Source: Pseudomonadota bacterium (GTDB lineage: Bacteria > Desulfobacterota > Binatia > Binatales > Binataceae). From it: DNA of 64,000 nucleotides. The stretch spans positions 434,001 through 498,000 of the forward strand of contig JAJPKA010000020.1 in NCBI GenBank assembly GCA_021323945.1. Direction: 5' to 3'. The notes beneath the pieces are model-generated. The model was not told the DNA's origin and did no database searches. It saw only the letters and a program-made list of their open reading frames with translations. The number at the start of each line of letters is the position of its first letter. The stretch's first letter is position 1. Both the position numbers and the translations under genes were made by a program. Shown piece after piece: positions 8,136 through 16,487 of the stretch.

Positions 8136-9247
8136 TAGCGACCTCCCCCTGCAGCAGCCGCTTGCGTGCTGCTGTCCTGGAAGTGTGGCATCACATATTT
8201 GGCGAATACCCGAAGGCTGTTGAGCACCTGTTCCTGCGGAACAGTTTCAAGGGCATTCAGCAGAAAGTTGATGCGGTCAACACCTACCGATTCCCACATC
8301 TTGCAGGCATGGAGAACCCGGTCGGGATTGCCGATGGCAATACCCTCGGGTACGCCCGCTTCGTCACCCGGACCCGCGGCCTGATCACGCAGCGCGGGCA
8401 GCAATCCCAGCGACGGATAGGAACGGGTCGGATACAGTTCGCGCGCCGCCGACAATTGAGCTGCGAGGAAATTGAAGGTCCCGAGCAAGCGGCGGCCGAC
8501 CTTGTTACCGATCTCCGTGTCTTCGTGCGTGAACAGGAAGTTCACCGTGCTAACCTGCTCGTTGACGAAGGAGCCAACCGGTTCACAGTTCTTGATCAGG
8601 TTATGATAAACCTTGACTTTCTGTTCCTGCTCTTTAAAGGAGCCGAAGGTAATACCGAGTGCTCCGATACCACGTTCGGCCGCGTCAATCTCGGTTCCGG
8701 GGCTGGTCACCGCCACCCACAGCGGTGGATGAGGTTTTTGGTAGGGTTTTGGAATGATGGCGCGCACCGGCATCGACCACGAGCGGCCCTGGTAGCCAAA
8801 TCGCTCCTGTGTCCACATTTTGGGTAGGCAGCGAACGAACTCATCCCAGGTTTTTTTGGTTTCGTCAGGATTGGCGCGAAAGCCGCCGAGTTCATTCCAA
8901 GTCGCTGAACGGCCGGTGCCGACCTCGAGCCGCCCGCCAGAGATAATATCCATGGTCGCGGTGCGTTCGGCGATTTTGATGGGGTGGTTGAACTCGGGGA
9001 CACAAATCACGATTCCGTGTCCGATCCGCATCTTCTTGGTTTTCATCGCACACGCGGTCAAGAAGATCTCGGGCGCGGAGCAGTGCGAATACTCTTCGAG
9101 GAAGTGGTGCTCGACGCACCATACCGAGTCGAACCCGAGCTCGTCAGCCAGGGCGACTTGTTCGAGGCAATTGTCAAAGACGCGCTTTTCGGTCTCCCGG
9201 CTCCATGGGCGCGGCACCGAAATCTCGTAGAAGATGCCAAATTTCAT
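8135..9247 (-). CDS. LLM class flavin-dependent oxidoreductase
   Basis: A 370-residue luciferase-like TIM-barrel monooxygenase using reduced FMN or F420. Diagnostic segments are MKFGIFYEI at strand 1, GFDSVWCVEHHFLEEYS, RIGHGIVICVPEFNHPIKIAERTATMDIISGGRLEVGTGR and PHPPLWVAVTSPGT. GGGAGG precedes the ATG by 7 bases. It is the first gene of a two-gene minus-strand unit; its stop overlaps the start of the acetoacetate-decarboxylase-like gene. No dedicated flavin reductase is adjacent. Oxygenation followed by loss of CO2 or rearrangement is a plausible joint role. Confidence 0.9.
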   Translation of the reverse strand: MKFGIFYEISVPRPWSRETEKRVFDNCLEQVALADELGFDSVWCVEHHFLEEYSHCSAPEIFLTACAMKTKKMRIGHGIVICVPEFNHPIKIAERTATMDIISGGRLEVGTGRSATWNELGGFRANPDETKKTWDEFVRCLPKMWTQERFGYQGRSWSMPVRAIIPKPYQKPHPPLWVAVTSPGTEIDAAERGIGALGITFGSFKEQEQKVKVYHNLIKNCEPVGSFVNEQVSTVNFLFTHEDTEIGNKVGRRLLGTFNFLAAQLSAARELYPTRSYPSLGLLPALRDQAAGPGDEAGVPEGIAIGNPDRVLHACKMWESVGVDRINFLLNALETVPQEQVLNSLRVFAKYVMPHFQDSSTQAAAAGGGR

Positions 9248-9593
9248 CGTCTTACCTCCCGCAATGCGGCCTCAAAAATGCTGCCAACAAGGCTCTGAAA
9301 TGATGATGTGCCACGCGGCGCGGCGCACACCTCCGAAGTTCCTATGCCTAGCGTTAGCGCAATCTATCGCGCAGGGGAAGTCCGGGGCAACCGCCAGGAA
9401 TTGGGCCGCTTCTTGCCTTTGGCAGGACCGCCCATCGATGAACTGTTCAGCTAGTCTGTCGGGGCGACAAAATCTATACGGCTTCTGCTCGACAGCGAGC
9501 CACGGATTGTGCGATTGAAGTCGCAAGGAGAGTTAAATTCGTCAAGGCAGGCCAATTGAGTATAGCGGCCGCTACAAACTTGCTCGAAAAACC
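9248..9593. other. Intergenic region between divergent genes
   Basis: This gap separates the minus-strand luciferase-like gene from the plus-strand kinase-like gene. It should hold both promoters, but I see no clear hexamers, hairpin or small ORF with a ribosome site. Confidence 0.4.
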
Positions 9594-10199
9594 GTGAGCA
9601 GCATTAAGCCAATCATTCTCATCGGCGGCACCGCTGGGACCGGCAAGACCACGCTCGCCAACGAGCTCTGCTGGCGGCTTGGACTGGATCATCGAATCGG
9701 CACAGGCTTTATTCGTGAAATCGTTAAGAGCCAACACCGCAAGGAAGATTGTCTCGAGCTTCACGGCTTTACCTTCCGCGCCGAGCAACCGATCGCAAAC
9801 ATTGTCGCACAGGCGCAACGACTGAAGCCGGCGATCGTTGCGTGTATTGAGCGGGCGCAGCGCGAAGGAACCTCGCTTTTGGTTGAGGGTACCCATCTCT
9901 TGCCCTCACTCTACCACGATGCGACGGTGGATTTGTTCGTGGTGCTTGAGGCACCAGACGTCGAGGAGCATCGGCGGCGGCTCCGCGGCCCGACCCATCT
10001 CCATCGGGAAACCACGGAAGCAGACTTTGCGAATGTCCGTTTGATTAACCAGTTTTTGGCCAACGAGGCCGCACGCTTTGGTATCAGATGCGAGCCGTTC
10101 GCCAGCGTGGAGAGGTTCGTGCGCGTTTTGGAGGAGTACACGCGCGTGACGACCAAACAGGAGGGTTTACGAAGATTGTCTCGTTCGGGGCCGATCTAG
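9594..10199 (+). CDS. P-loop kinase related to 2-phosphoglycerate kinase
   Basis: A 201-residue P-loop nucleotide kinase. The Walker A motif GTAGTGKTT occupies residues 12-20, and the following HRIGTGFIREIV segment is typical of the 2-phosphoglycerate kinase (Pgk2-like) family, which in methanogens makes cyclic 2,3-diphosphoglycerate precursors. LLVEGTHLLPSL and FVVLEAPDVEEHRRRL are consistent with the substrate and lid region. The start is GTG. No related gene is nearby, so the bacterial role is unknown; phosphorylation of another small acid is equally possible. Confidence 0.72.
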   Translation: MSSIKPIILIGGTAGTGKTTLANELCWRLGLDHRIGTGFIREIVKSQHRKEDCLELHGFTFRAEQPIANIVAQAQRLKPAIVACIERAQREGTSLLVEGTHLLPSLYHDATVDLFVVLEAPDVEEHRRRLRGPTHLHRETTEADFANVRLINQFLANEAARFGIRCEPFASVERFVRVLEEYTRVTTKQEGLRRLSRSGPI

Positions 10200-10222
10200 A
10201 AGGGCGTGGAACGACATCGATA

Positions 10223-11590
10223 TCAGGCTTTGATTTGGACGGTCTTGATGTTCACAAATTCCCTGATTCCGTAGGAACCTAGTTCACGCCCATAGCCTGA
10301 TTGCTTGATGCCACCGAATGGTAACCTGGGGTCTGATGCAACCAGGTCGTTGACGAAGGTCGAGCCGGCTTCCAGTTCGCGGGCGATTCGCTCCCCGCGC
10401 TGTAGGTCGCGAGTGAACACGGCCGCTCCAAGCCCGAATACGGAGTCGTTGGCGATTCGCAGGGCATCCTGTTCATCTTTGGCCCGGATGATTGCCGCAA
10501 CCGGACCAAATAGCTCGTCCTCGTAGGCCGGCATTCCAGGCAGCACCTCGCCGAGGACGGTTGGAGGATAATAGGCGCCCGGCCCAGGGGGAATTTCTCC
10601 ACCGAGCAAAAGCCTGGCGCCCCGCCTGACCGACTCGAGCACCTGTTGATGCAACTCGTCGCGCAGATCACGGCGCGCCATTGGTCCGACTTCGGTCTCT
10701 TCTGACAAAGGGTCGCCAACGATCTTCGACTTCATCTGCGCCACACAGGCCTCGGTGAACTTCGCCAACACTGGTTCAACGACCACGAAACGCTTTGCGT
10801 TAATGCAACTTTGACCACTGTTGATTAAGCGCGAACTGACGCAAGTTCGTACAGCTAGATCCAGGTCTGCGTCTTCCAGCACCAAATAAGGGTCGGAGCC
10901 GCCGAGCTCGAGCACAGTTTTTTTCAGTGCCGCGCCCGCTTGCGCAGCGACCGATCTGCCGGCTGGGGTGCTGCCTGTGAGCGTCACGGCACGCACTCGC
11001 GGATGTTCGATTACGGCAGACACCTGCTTACTGCCGATCAACAGCGTCTGAAACGTGTTGGGCGGCAATCCCGCCTGTTTGAAGATTCTTTCGATCTCGA
11101 GAGCGCAACTCGGAACATTGGAGGAATGCTTAAGTACGGCTGTATTGCCCGCCATCAATGCAGGTACCGCGAACCGAAACACCTGCCAAAAGGGAAAGTT
11201 CCAGGGCATTACGGCAAATATTACGCCGGGCGGTTCGAACGCTACATAAGATATAGACGCTTCGGTTGCAACGCGATCGGGTCTCAGATGGGTTTCGGCG
11301 TTTTCTGCATAATAATCGCAAACCCAGGCGCACTTCTCGACTTCCGCGATACCCTGACGCACTGGCTTGCCCATCTCCAGGGCCATCAGGCGAGCGAGTT
11401 GGTTCTTGCGCTCACGGATGATGGCTGCGGTTTGCCTTATCCACCGGGAGCGCTCCGCGAACGATGTTCTTCGCCATGAAAGCCATGCCGCATGCGCGCG
11501 CTCAACTGCCGCAGCGGCCGCTTGCGGCGTCATCTCATCGTAAAGGTTAAGCGTCTCGCCGTTGGCCGGGTTGATAGAGGCAATTTTCAT
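10223..11590 (-). CDS. NAD(P)-dependent aldehyde dehydrogenase, succinate-semialdehyde type
   Basis: A 455-residue aldehyde dehydrogenase closest in pattern to Sad/YneI-type succinate-semialdehyde dehydrogenases, oxidising an aldehyde to its acid. MPWNFPFWQVFR cofactor region, FTGST-like TLTGSTPAGR, the general base Glu in LELGGSDPYLV, the catalytic Cys in NSGQSCINAKRF and PFGGIKQSGYGRELG near the end are all intact. GAGGA lies 8 bases before the ATG. It runs tail to tail with the kinase-like gene. The true substrate could be another semialdehyde. Confidence 0.9.
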   Translation of the reverse strand: MKIASINPANGETLNLYDEMTPQAAAAAVERAHAAWLSWRRTSFAERSRWIRQTAAIIRERKNQLARLMALEMGKPVRQGIAEVEKCAWVCDYYAENAETHLRPDRVATEASISYVAFEPPGVIFAVMPWNFPFWQVFRFAVPALMAGNTAVLKHSSNVPSCALEIERIFKQAGLPPNTFQTLLIGSKQVSAVIEHPRVRAVTLTGSTPAGRSVAAQAGAALKKTVLELGGSDPYLVLEDADLDLAVRTCVSSRLINSGQSCINAKRFVVVEPVLAKFTEACVAQMKSKIVGDPLSEETEVGPMARRDLRDELHQQVLESVRRGARLLLGGEIPPGPGAYYPPTVLGEVLPGMPAYEDELFGPVAAIIRAKDEQDALRIANDSVFGLGAAVFTRDLQRGERIARELEAGSTFVNDLVASDPRLPFGGIKQSGYGRELGSYGIREFVNIKTVQIKA

Positions 11591-11651
11591 GGCGAAAATC
11601 CTCTGCGGAATTCCACGACGGCTAGTGCCAAATCGAAACGCAACCGCCGGC

Positions 11652-12512
11652 TCAGGGCGCGGCAGCTGGGCCCATCAAGCGCTCGATCTCAGAAGGGGCA
11701 AGTCTGATACCGAAATGGAAGGGGCCGAACTCTGCATACCTAGCACTCGATTCGTCGAACCGCATCTCATAGACCAGTTTTTTAAAAACCAGCGGATCAT
11801 CGGCGAATAAGTCGACGCCCCATTCCCAATCGTCGAACCCGATCGAACCCGAAATGATCTGAGTAACCTGTCCTGCGTAACGGCGCCCGATCATGCCGTG
11901 ATCGTGCATCAGCTGCTGGCGTTCGTCGAGTGTGAGCATGTACCAGTTGTCTGCTCCCGAACGCCGCTTGCTCATGGGGTAAAAACACACGTATCGCCGT
12001 TGCGGAATCTTTGGCCACAGGCGCGGGGCCAGCCGGGCACGCTGTTCAATCATTTCGGTCGCCACTGCCTCGCGCCATTGCGGCGATTCGGGTGTGAGGC
12101 CGCGTGCGGCGAGCATGGAATTGAGCTGCACCGTGGCTTCGTAAAGCCCCACTTCAACTACCGAGAGATACGAGCCCGAGATTTCGAGAAATTCTCGCAA
12201 TTCGGACTGATCCAACGTGCGTTTCACCTCGGCGAGCTCGTCAAATGTGCGCCTGAAATGAATCAACACTAGATCCGCCTTGTGTCCAAGCTCGCAGAAC
12301 AAAGCAGACTGACCATCATCCCTTTGAGCCATCGAGGTGAACATCGAAGCTGATCGCGCTACTATTTCCGCACGTTCGTTGCGCGGACGTCGTGCCCACT
12401 GACGTCTCTTGATATGAAAGAACTGATGAAGGATGGCGTAACCTTCGAGCGTGTGAGGGACCGAGCTTGCGCCCCTGAGCCCGAATTGCCGTGTAGCTGA
12501 TTCCTTTTCCAT
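11652..12512 (-). CDS. Chlorite dismutase family haem protein, coproheme decarboxylase-like (ChdC/HemQ)
   Basis: A 286-residue member of the chlorite dismutase family in the ChdC/HemQ branch, which decarboxylates coproheme III to haem b with peroxide. The protein keeps FYPMSKRR, where Tyr178 corresponds to the radical-forming Tyr and Lys182 follows, the proximal His205 in HDHGMIGR, the distal Gln218 in GQVTQIISGS and Arg251 in EMRFDESSARYAEFG. The chlorite dismutase distal Arg context is not what is seen at Gln218. There is no obvious Shine-Dalgarno. Other coproporphyrin-pathway genes are not in the window. Confidence 0.83.
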   Translation of the reverse strand: MEKESATRQFGLRGASSVPHTLEGYAILHQFFHIKRRQWARRPRNERAEIVARSASMFTSMAQRDDGQSALFCELGHKADLVLIHFRRTFDELAEVKRTLDQSELREFLEISGSYLSVVEVGLYEATVQLNSMLAARGLTPESPQWREAVATEMIEQRARLAPRLWPKIPQRRYVCFYPMSKRRSGADNWYMLTLDERQQLMHDHGMIGRRYAGQVTQIISGSIGFDDWEWGVDLFADDPLVFKKLVYEMRFDESSARYAEFGPFHFGIRLAPSEIERLMGPAAAP

Positions 12513-12571
12513 CGATTGCGAAACGCGTGCTGCAAACTCTTTATGGAGCGAAACTTCGGCCGGTTGCTATC

Positions 12572-13414
12572 TCAATGGACAAGATAGACCGGGTCACCGA
12601 CACGAACTTTTCCAGGCGCACCGATCGAGGCGAATAGGCCGAGTCTGGCGTTATGATGCTTGGCCGCGGCGCGCAGGATCCGTAAGTCTCGGGCCAGTTC
12701 GCTTTGCCGATGTGTGGTCATGACGCATCGGAGCGCCTGTTCCAGAGCTACGATTTTTACAGATGACCCGGTCTCGAGTGTACCACCCAGCCACTCATCT
12801 TCGACGAAGCCGGTTAGGCGCGGATCAGTTTCGATAACGATGTTCGGACGAAAGCGGCGCGGGTCCACCTGCGCATCGGGCCCTATGAGCGAACGCATGT
12901 GTTCCAAGGTGCCGGTCGCAATGACGTGAATCATCGCCGAATCGAAGAACGTGCCGCGCGGTAGCCCGAAAGTGTCCGGCAGCGTAGCCTCGGTAAACGC
13001 TGGAATCACGTTGGCCACTCCGACGTCCCCGAACACGGTTGCCGGATCAATTTCGGCCCGCGAATGCTCTTCTGGGCGCGCTCGTTCCAGCTTCACCGGT
13101 CGGCCCAGATACTTCGAGAGGAGCTCGGAAGCGGATGGGTCTTCGGTACGGACCGACGTGCCGTTGGGTAGCATGATTTTGACCGGTGGTAGGGCTTCAC
13201 TGGTGGGTGTGCCTTCATATGATGCCTCGAAACCCAGCATATCGGCCCATTTCTTTGCGGTGACAATCCGTCCGTTGGCCTCGCGCAAGGCCCAGGCACG
13301 ATCGCCCAAGACCCCTTTGGTGCCGATTTCGACCTCGGTCAACCGCTCCCCAAGCATCGATTTGACCGGATAGCGGAAAAGCGACTGAACTACTCCGACC
13401 TGTAAGCGGGTCAT
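12572..13414 (-). CDS. MOSC domain-containing protein (copy 1)
   Basis: A 280-residue two-part protein: MOSC N-terminal beta-barrel domain (SLFRYPVKSMLGE) and a C-terminal MOSC domain with the conserved Cys in RCVMTTHRQ. MOSC proteins bind molybdenum cofactor or act as N-hydroxyl-reducing/sulfur-transfer enzymes (mARC, YiiM/YcbX relatives). It is followed by a paralogue in the same orientation upstream at 13457-14242, with only 42 bases between them. There is no fused ferredoxin domain, unlike YcbX. Confidence 0.88.
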   Translation of the reverse strand: MTRLQVGVVQSLFRYPVKSMLGERLTEVEIGTKGVLGDRAWALREANGRIVTAKKWADMLGFEASYEGTPTSEALPPVKIMLPNGTSVRTEDPSASELLSKYLGRPVKLERARPEEHSRAEIDPATVFGDVGVANVIPAFTEATLPDTFGLPRGTFFDSAMIHVIATGTLEHMRSLIGPDAQVDPRRFRPNIVIETDPRLTGFVEDEWLGGTLETGSSVKIVALEQALRCVMTTHRQSELARDLRILRAAAKHHNARLGLFASIGAPGKVRVGDPVYLVH

Positions 13415-13456
13415 CTGGACCTCGATAATTCGAAGTTTGTCAGGTTGGTCGACACT

Positions 13457-14242
13457 TCAACTGGCCAGGAAGACCGGATCGTTAAGCCGAATTCTGCCGG
13501 GTGCACCGACTGCGGCAAATACCCCTACGTAAGCCTGATGAAATTGCCAGGCGGTACGCAGAATATTGACGTCGTGGGGCAGACCGGCCTGCGGATGGGT
13601 GGTCATGGCGCATCGGATCGCCGGCCGCATACCTATAATTTGGACGTGGTCGCCGATTTGCAAGATACCATCAAGCCAACGGTCTTCGATAAACCCGTCA
13701 GCTTCCCGACCAGTATCAATATACACGTTGGCGCGAAATCGACGAGGATCGAAGTCGGAGCCGGGCTGTAGCGTGCGCATAAATTCCAGAGTTCCTGTGG
13801 CGACCAGATGCATCACCTCTTCGTCGAAGAAATCACGATGCGGAGGATAAGCTTCTCCACGCATAATTGCTTTAAGCTCAGCCTCACTTGGTCGTTCAAC
13901 CCGAACTCGCTCCAAAGTGACCCGGCGATGCAATATGTTTGAGAGGACCGTCGGGGCCTCAGGATCATCCGGTCGGATTTCACCTCCGCCGGGCAGGTCG
14001 ATTTTGATGCGGGCGTCTTGGCCGCTGACGGGATCTCTCTCCCAATAGGCCCTTAATTCAAGCAAGAACGGAAAAGTACGGGCACTCATGATTCCTCCAT
14101 GTTGCAGTTCCCGCACGGCCCATACACGATCGCCCGCGATGCCGCGTTCGGTTACCCACGCCTCATCCAACGACTCTCCGCGCATCGATTTGACGGGATA
14201 CCGCCACAAGGCAGCTACCGTGCCGATTTGCCGCCGTCCCAT
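13457..14242 (-). CDS. MOSC domain-containing protein (copy 2)
   Basis: Paralogue of the adjacent MOSC gene, 261 residues from the ATG at 14242 (a GTG two codons upstream is possible). It has the same ALWRYPVKSMRGE opening, GDRVWAVRE, a PRRFRANVYIDT segment and Cys in RCAMTTHPQ, ending in APGRIRLNDPVFL. The shared layout shows a tandem duplication that has diverged. The window also encodes molybdoenzymes (19871 and 60443), but no direct link is visible. Confidence 0.88.
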   Translation of the reverse strand: MGRRQIGTVAALWRYPVKSMRGESLDEAWVTERGIAGDRVWAVRELQHGGIMSARTFPFLLELRAYWERDPVSGQDARIKIDLPGGGEIRPDDPEAPTVLSNILHRRVTLERVRVERPSEAELKAIMRGEAYPPHRDFFDEEVMHLVATGTLEFMRTLQPGSDFDPRRFRANVYIDTGREADGFIEDRWLDGILQIGDHVQIIGMRPAIRCAMTTHPQAGLPHDVNILRTAWQFHQAYVGVFAAVGAPGRIRLNDPVFLAS

Positions 14243-14319
14243 GAGCACGACTCTAAGCTCATCGCCAAAATAAGATCAAAAGCTCGTGCGTCCGGCCGTT
14301 GTCCCCCACGCAGGCTGGT

Positions 14320-15090
14320 CTAGAGATTCTTGGCTGCACCATTACCGGCGCTCGGAGATTCAGCGGGAGCAGGGCTGATCGAAGGGCTACTGCTGATCGG
14401 TGGCGATGCCGAGGGAGCCGCACCTGATGACGAACCCGGAGGTGTCGGTATTGTTCCCGGTGTGGCCATGACCGAAGCGGTGGGAGTTGGGGTAGCGCTT
14501 TGTGTCGCAGAAGGAATCGGCGATGGCGTTGCCAATGGAGCTCCAGGGAGAGGCGCAGCAGTGGTTGCTTCAGCACCTGGAACCCCGGGCGACGCTGACG
14601 GCTGGGGAGTCGTTTGGCCGCCTGCATACGCTGCGGTGCCTATCCCGTAATCGTACACCATCACGCCGCCGAGATGGCCCTGATAGACAATGAGAACGCC
14701 CGAAACAATCGCAGCCAACAGATAAATCGGGCGAGTCGCCGCCAGAAACCCGAGGAATTGCGAACCTAGCCGCCACAGTGCCAGGACGGCGAACACCCAC
14801 GGCAGAATATCGCCCCACCACGCGTGTCGTTCCAGTACATCTTTGCCGGGTCCACTTACCGAATTCCATATTCGATGCGCCTCCCATCCGCCAGTAATGT
14901 TCGAGAGGGCCGCCCCGATTGCACCTAGAATCATCAGACTCAGCGCCATGTACCTGAGCCAGAGACGCGTGGAGAAAATGCTCCCAACTAGATCCGTAAC
15001 AATTCCCAGCAGAATCAGGGCAACGGTGAAGTGGTCAACGAACGGATGAGGTTGCCAGAGCTTCAGGTATTCGATCACCGACTGCATCAT
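14320..15090 (-). CDS. DUF2231-like membrane protein with a Pro/Ser/Thr/Ala-rich tail
   Basis: A 256-residue inner-membrane protein. About 155 residues contain four hydrophobic segments and the DUF2231-like opening (QPHPFVDHFTVALILLGIVTDLVG, conserved HP and H residues). The last roughly 95 residues are almost only Pro, Ser, Ala, Thr and Gly, an extended disordered tail. Function is unknown; DUF2231 proteins are often near haem or redox genes. The ribosome site AGGAGA is close to two in-frame ATGs (15090 and 15087); the second has better spacing. Confidence 0.72.
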   Translation of the reverse strand: MMQSVIEYLKLWQPHPFVDHFTVALILLGIVTDLVGSIFSTRLWLRYMALSLMILGAIGAALSNITGGWEAHRIWNSVSGPGKDVLERHAWWGDILPWVFAVLALWRLGSQFLGFLAATRPIYLLAAIVSGVLIVYQGHLGGVMVYDYGIGTAAYAGGQTTPQPSASPGVPGAEATTAAPLPGAPLATPSPIPSATQSATPTPTASVMATPGTIPTPPGSSSGAAPSASPPISSSPSISPAPAESPSAGNGAAKNL

Positions 15091-15240
15091 TCTCCTAAGC
15101 CGGCTTCAGGAAGGTACAAACCCGGCGCATAGTGGTCGCTCAAATTCGAGCGATTATTGCAGGCACTAGTCGCCACGACAAGCCATGACACACAGCGGCC
15201 ATCGGCTTGGTGCTCCTGCTGTATCGGCGCCCAAGTTTCA

Positions 15241-16152
15241 CTAAGGAGCTGCCGCTCGCCGAGCAGGTATCTCAGCAGCGGACTCACCCAATTGAGTTGC
15301 CACCGATGTGCGGAACCGGCCGACCACGAAGTACTGGTACAGCAGACCGAAATCGACCAATATGACGAATCCCCACAACCCGTACGCAGCGGCTGGTGCC
15401 AGCAGTTTCAGCTCGATGATCGTTCGCGCCAACCCAAAACCGACGATCCACGCGTCGAAACTCATGCAGACCCGCCGGAAAGTCTCGCTGTTGACGTATC
15501 GAATCAGATACGAGCCCAGTGGTAGCCCGAGCATTACCGCGGGTGCGATCGGCACAACTACGTTGAAGGTTCGTACATTGAACAGTCCCAAACATGTATA
15601 CGCCACGGCAGTTAACGTAGTCTCGACTATGCGCACTGTGCCCAGCGCCGCGCGGAACTCCTCTTTGCGAAGCCCCTGGTTGTTGAACATCAGAGCCAGT
15701 GGTGGCCCCGAGATAGTGGTCGTCGCATAAAGCACGCCCACACCGGCACCCAGCGGCAGGCTCGCGGCACGTTCGGCATGAATCGGCCGCCGGATGCCGG
15801 CAGCTTGCAATAAAATTAACGGCAGCAAAACGAGATACGTACCGAATTTCAGCCATCCCGGATTGGCGCTGTTTAGCAGAAAGCTGCCGACCAGAATGCC
15901 CGGCACGAGGCCCAGCAGGATGGGAAGCGCTCGCCGGCGAACTACCACAAGGCTGCCGCGATTGTTTACGACCACCCAGCTGTTGATTACCAGTTCGACC
16001 AAGACCAACGCTGGGCTCAACAATTTCTGCGGGACGAACAGAAGCGCGATTGGGACTGTCAGCGACGAAAAGCCGTAGCCCAGCGCCCCGTTGGCCGTTG
16101 CGGCGAGCATCGCCACCAGAAAAAGAACTCCCTGACCCAAGTCAAAAGCCAT
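15241..16152 (-). CDS. TauE/SafE (TSUP) family permease
   Basis: A 303-residue integral membrane protein with about eight hydrophobic helices and the family pattern ATANGALGYGFSSLTVPIAL in the first repeat and GVLYATTTISGPPLALMFNNQGL in the second, the two half-repeats of TSUP transporters. These move sulfite, sulfonates or small organic acids, or act as sulfur exporters. I prefer the ATG at 16152, since AAGGGG lies 9 bases before it, rather than the TTG at 16161. Substrate unknown. Confidence 0.88.
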   Translation of the reverse strand: MAFDLGQGVLFLVAMLAATANGALGYGFSSLTVPIALLFVPQKLLSPALVLVELVINSWVVVNNRGSLVVVRRRALPILLGLVPGILVGSFLLNSANPGWLKFGTYLVLLPLILLQAAGIRRPIHAERAASLPLGAGVGVLYATTTISGPPLALMFNNQGLRKEEFRAALGTVRIVETTLTAVAYTCLGLFNVRTFNVVVPIAPAVMLGLPLGSYLIRYVNSETFRRVCMSFDAWIVGFGLARTIIELKLLAPAAAYGLWGFVILVDFGLLYQYFVVGRFRTSVATQLGESAAEIPARRAAAP

Positions 16153-16487
16153 CTTCGGCAACCCCTTGAATTAGCCGGCTGGGATACGTGTTTGTTGACT
16201 TCGGAATACCTGCTGCTCGGCTGCGATCAGCGGACGTCGGCTAAAACGCATCCAAACGATACACTCTATCGAGTTACTAGGCAAGAAGAATTTGCCGGAG
16301 CTGGTCATGGCTCTCTGCGGGCAATTCCACCCTCACGATCTCAGCGGTTCACGCAGTCACATTGCCCGATGCCGGCAGCCAGTGGACCCTGATGTTGGTC
16401 GTTGATTTCTCAATCCCGGCGAGTCTTGAGTTTGCATCAAAGCTGGGAGATGCTGGCGATGCGCCGTGGACAAGGAGGCCAGCAGCT
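16153..16487. other. Intergenic promoter region, divergent genes
   Basis: It separates the TSUP gene from the plus-strand catabolic block. It should hold the promoter of the monooxygenase gene at 16488. No convincing small gene, hairpin or operator is visible; an open frame from 16362 is a 5-prime extension of that gene without a good ribosome site. Confidence 0.4.

Noticed and set aside
14320-14640. Low-complexity repeats within the DUF2231 gene
   Set aside because: These reflect the Pro/Ser/Ala/Thr tail coding sequence and not a DNA repeat element.
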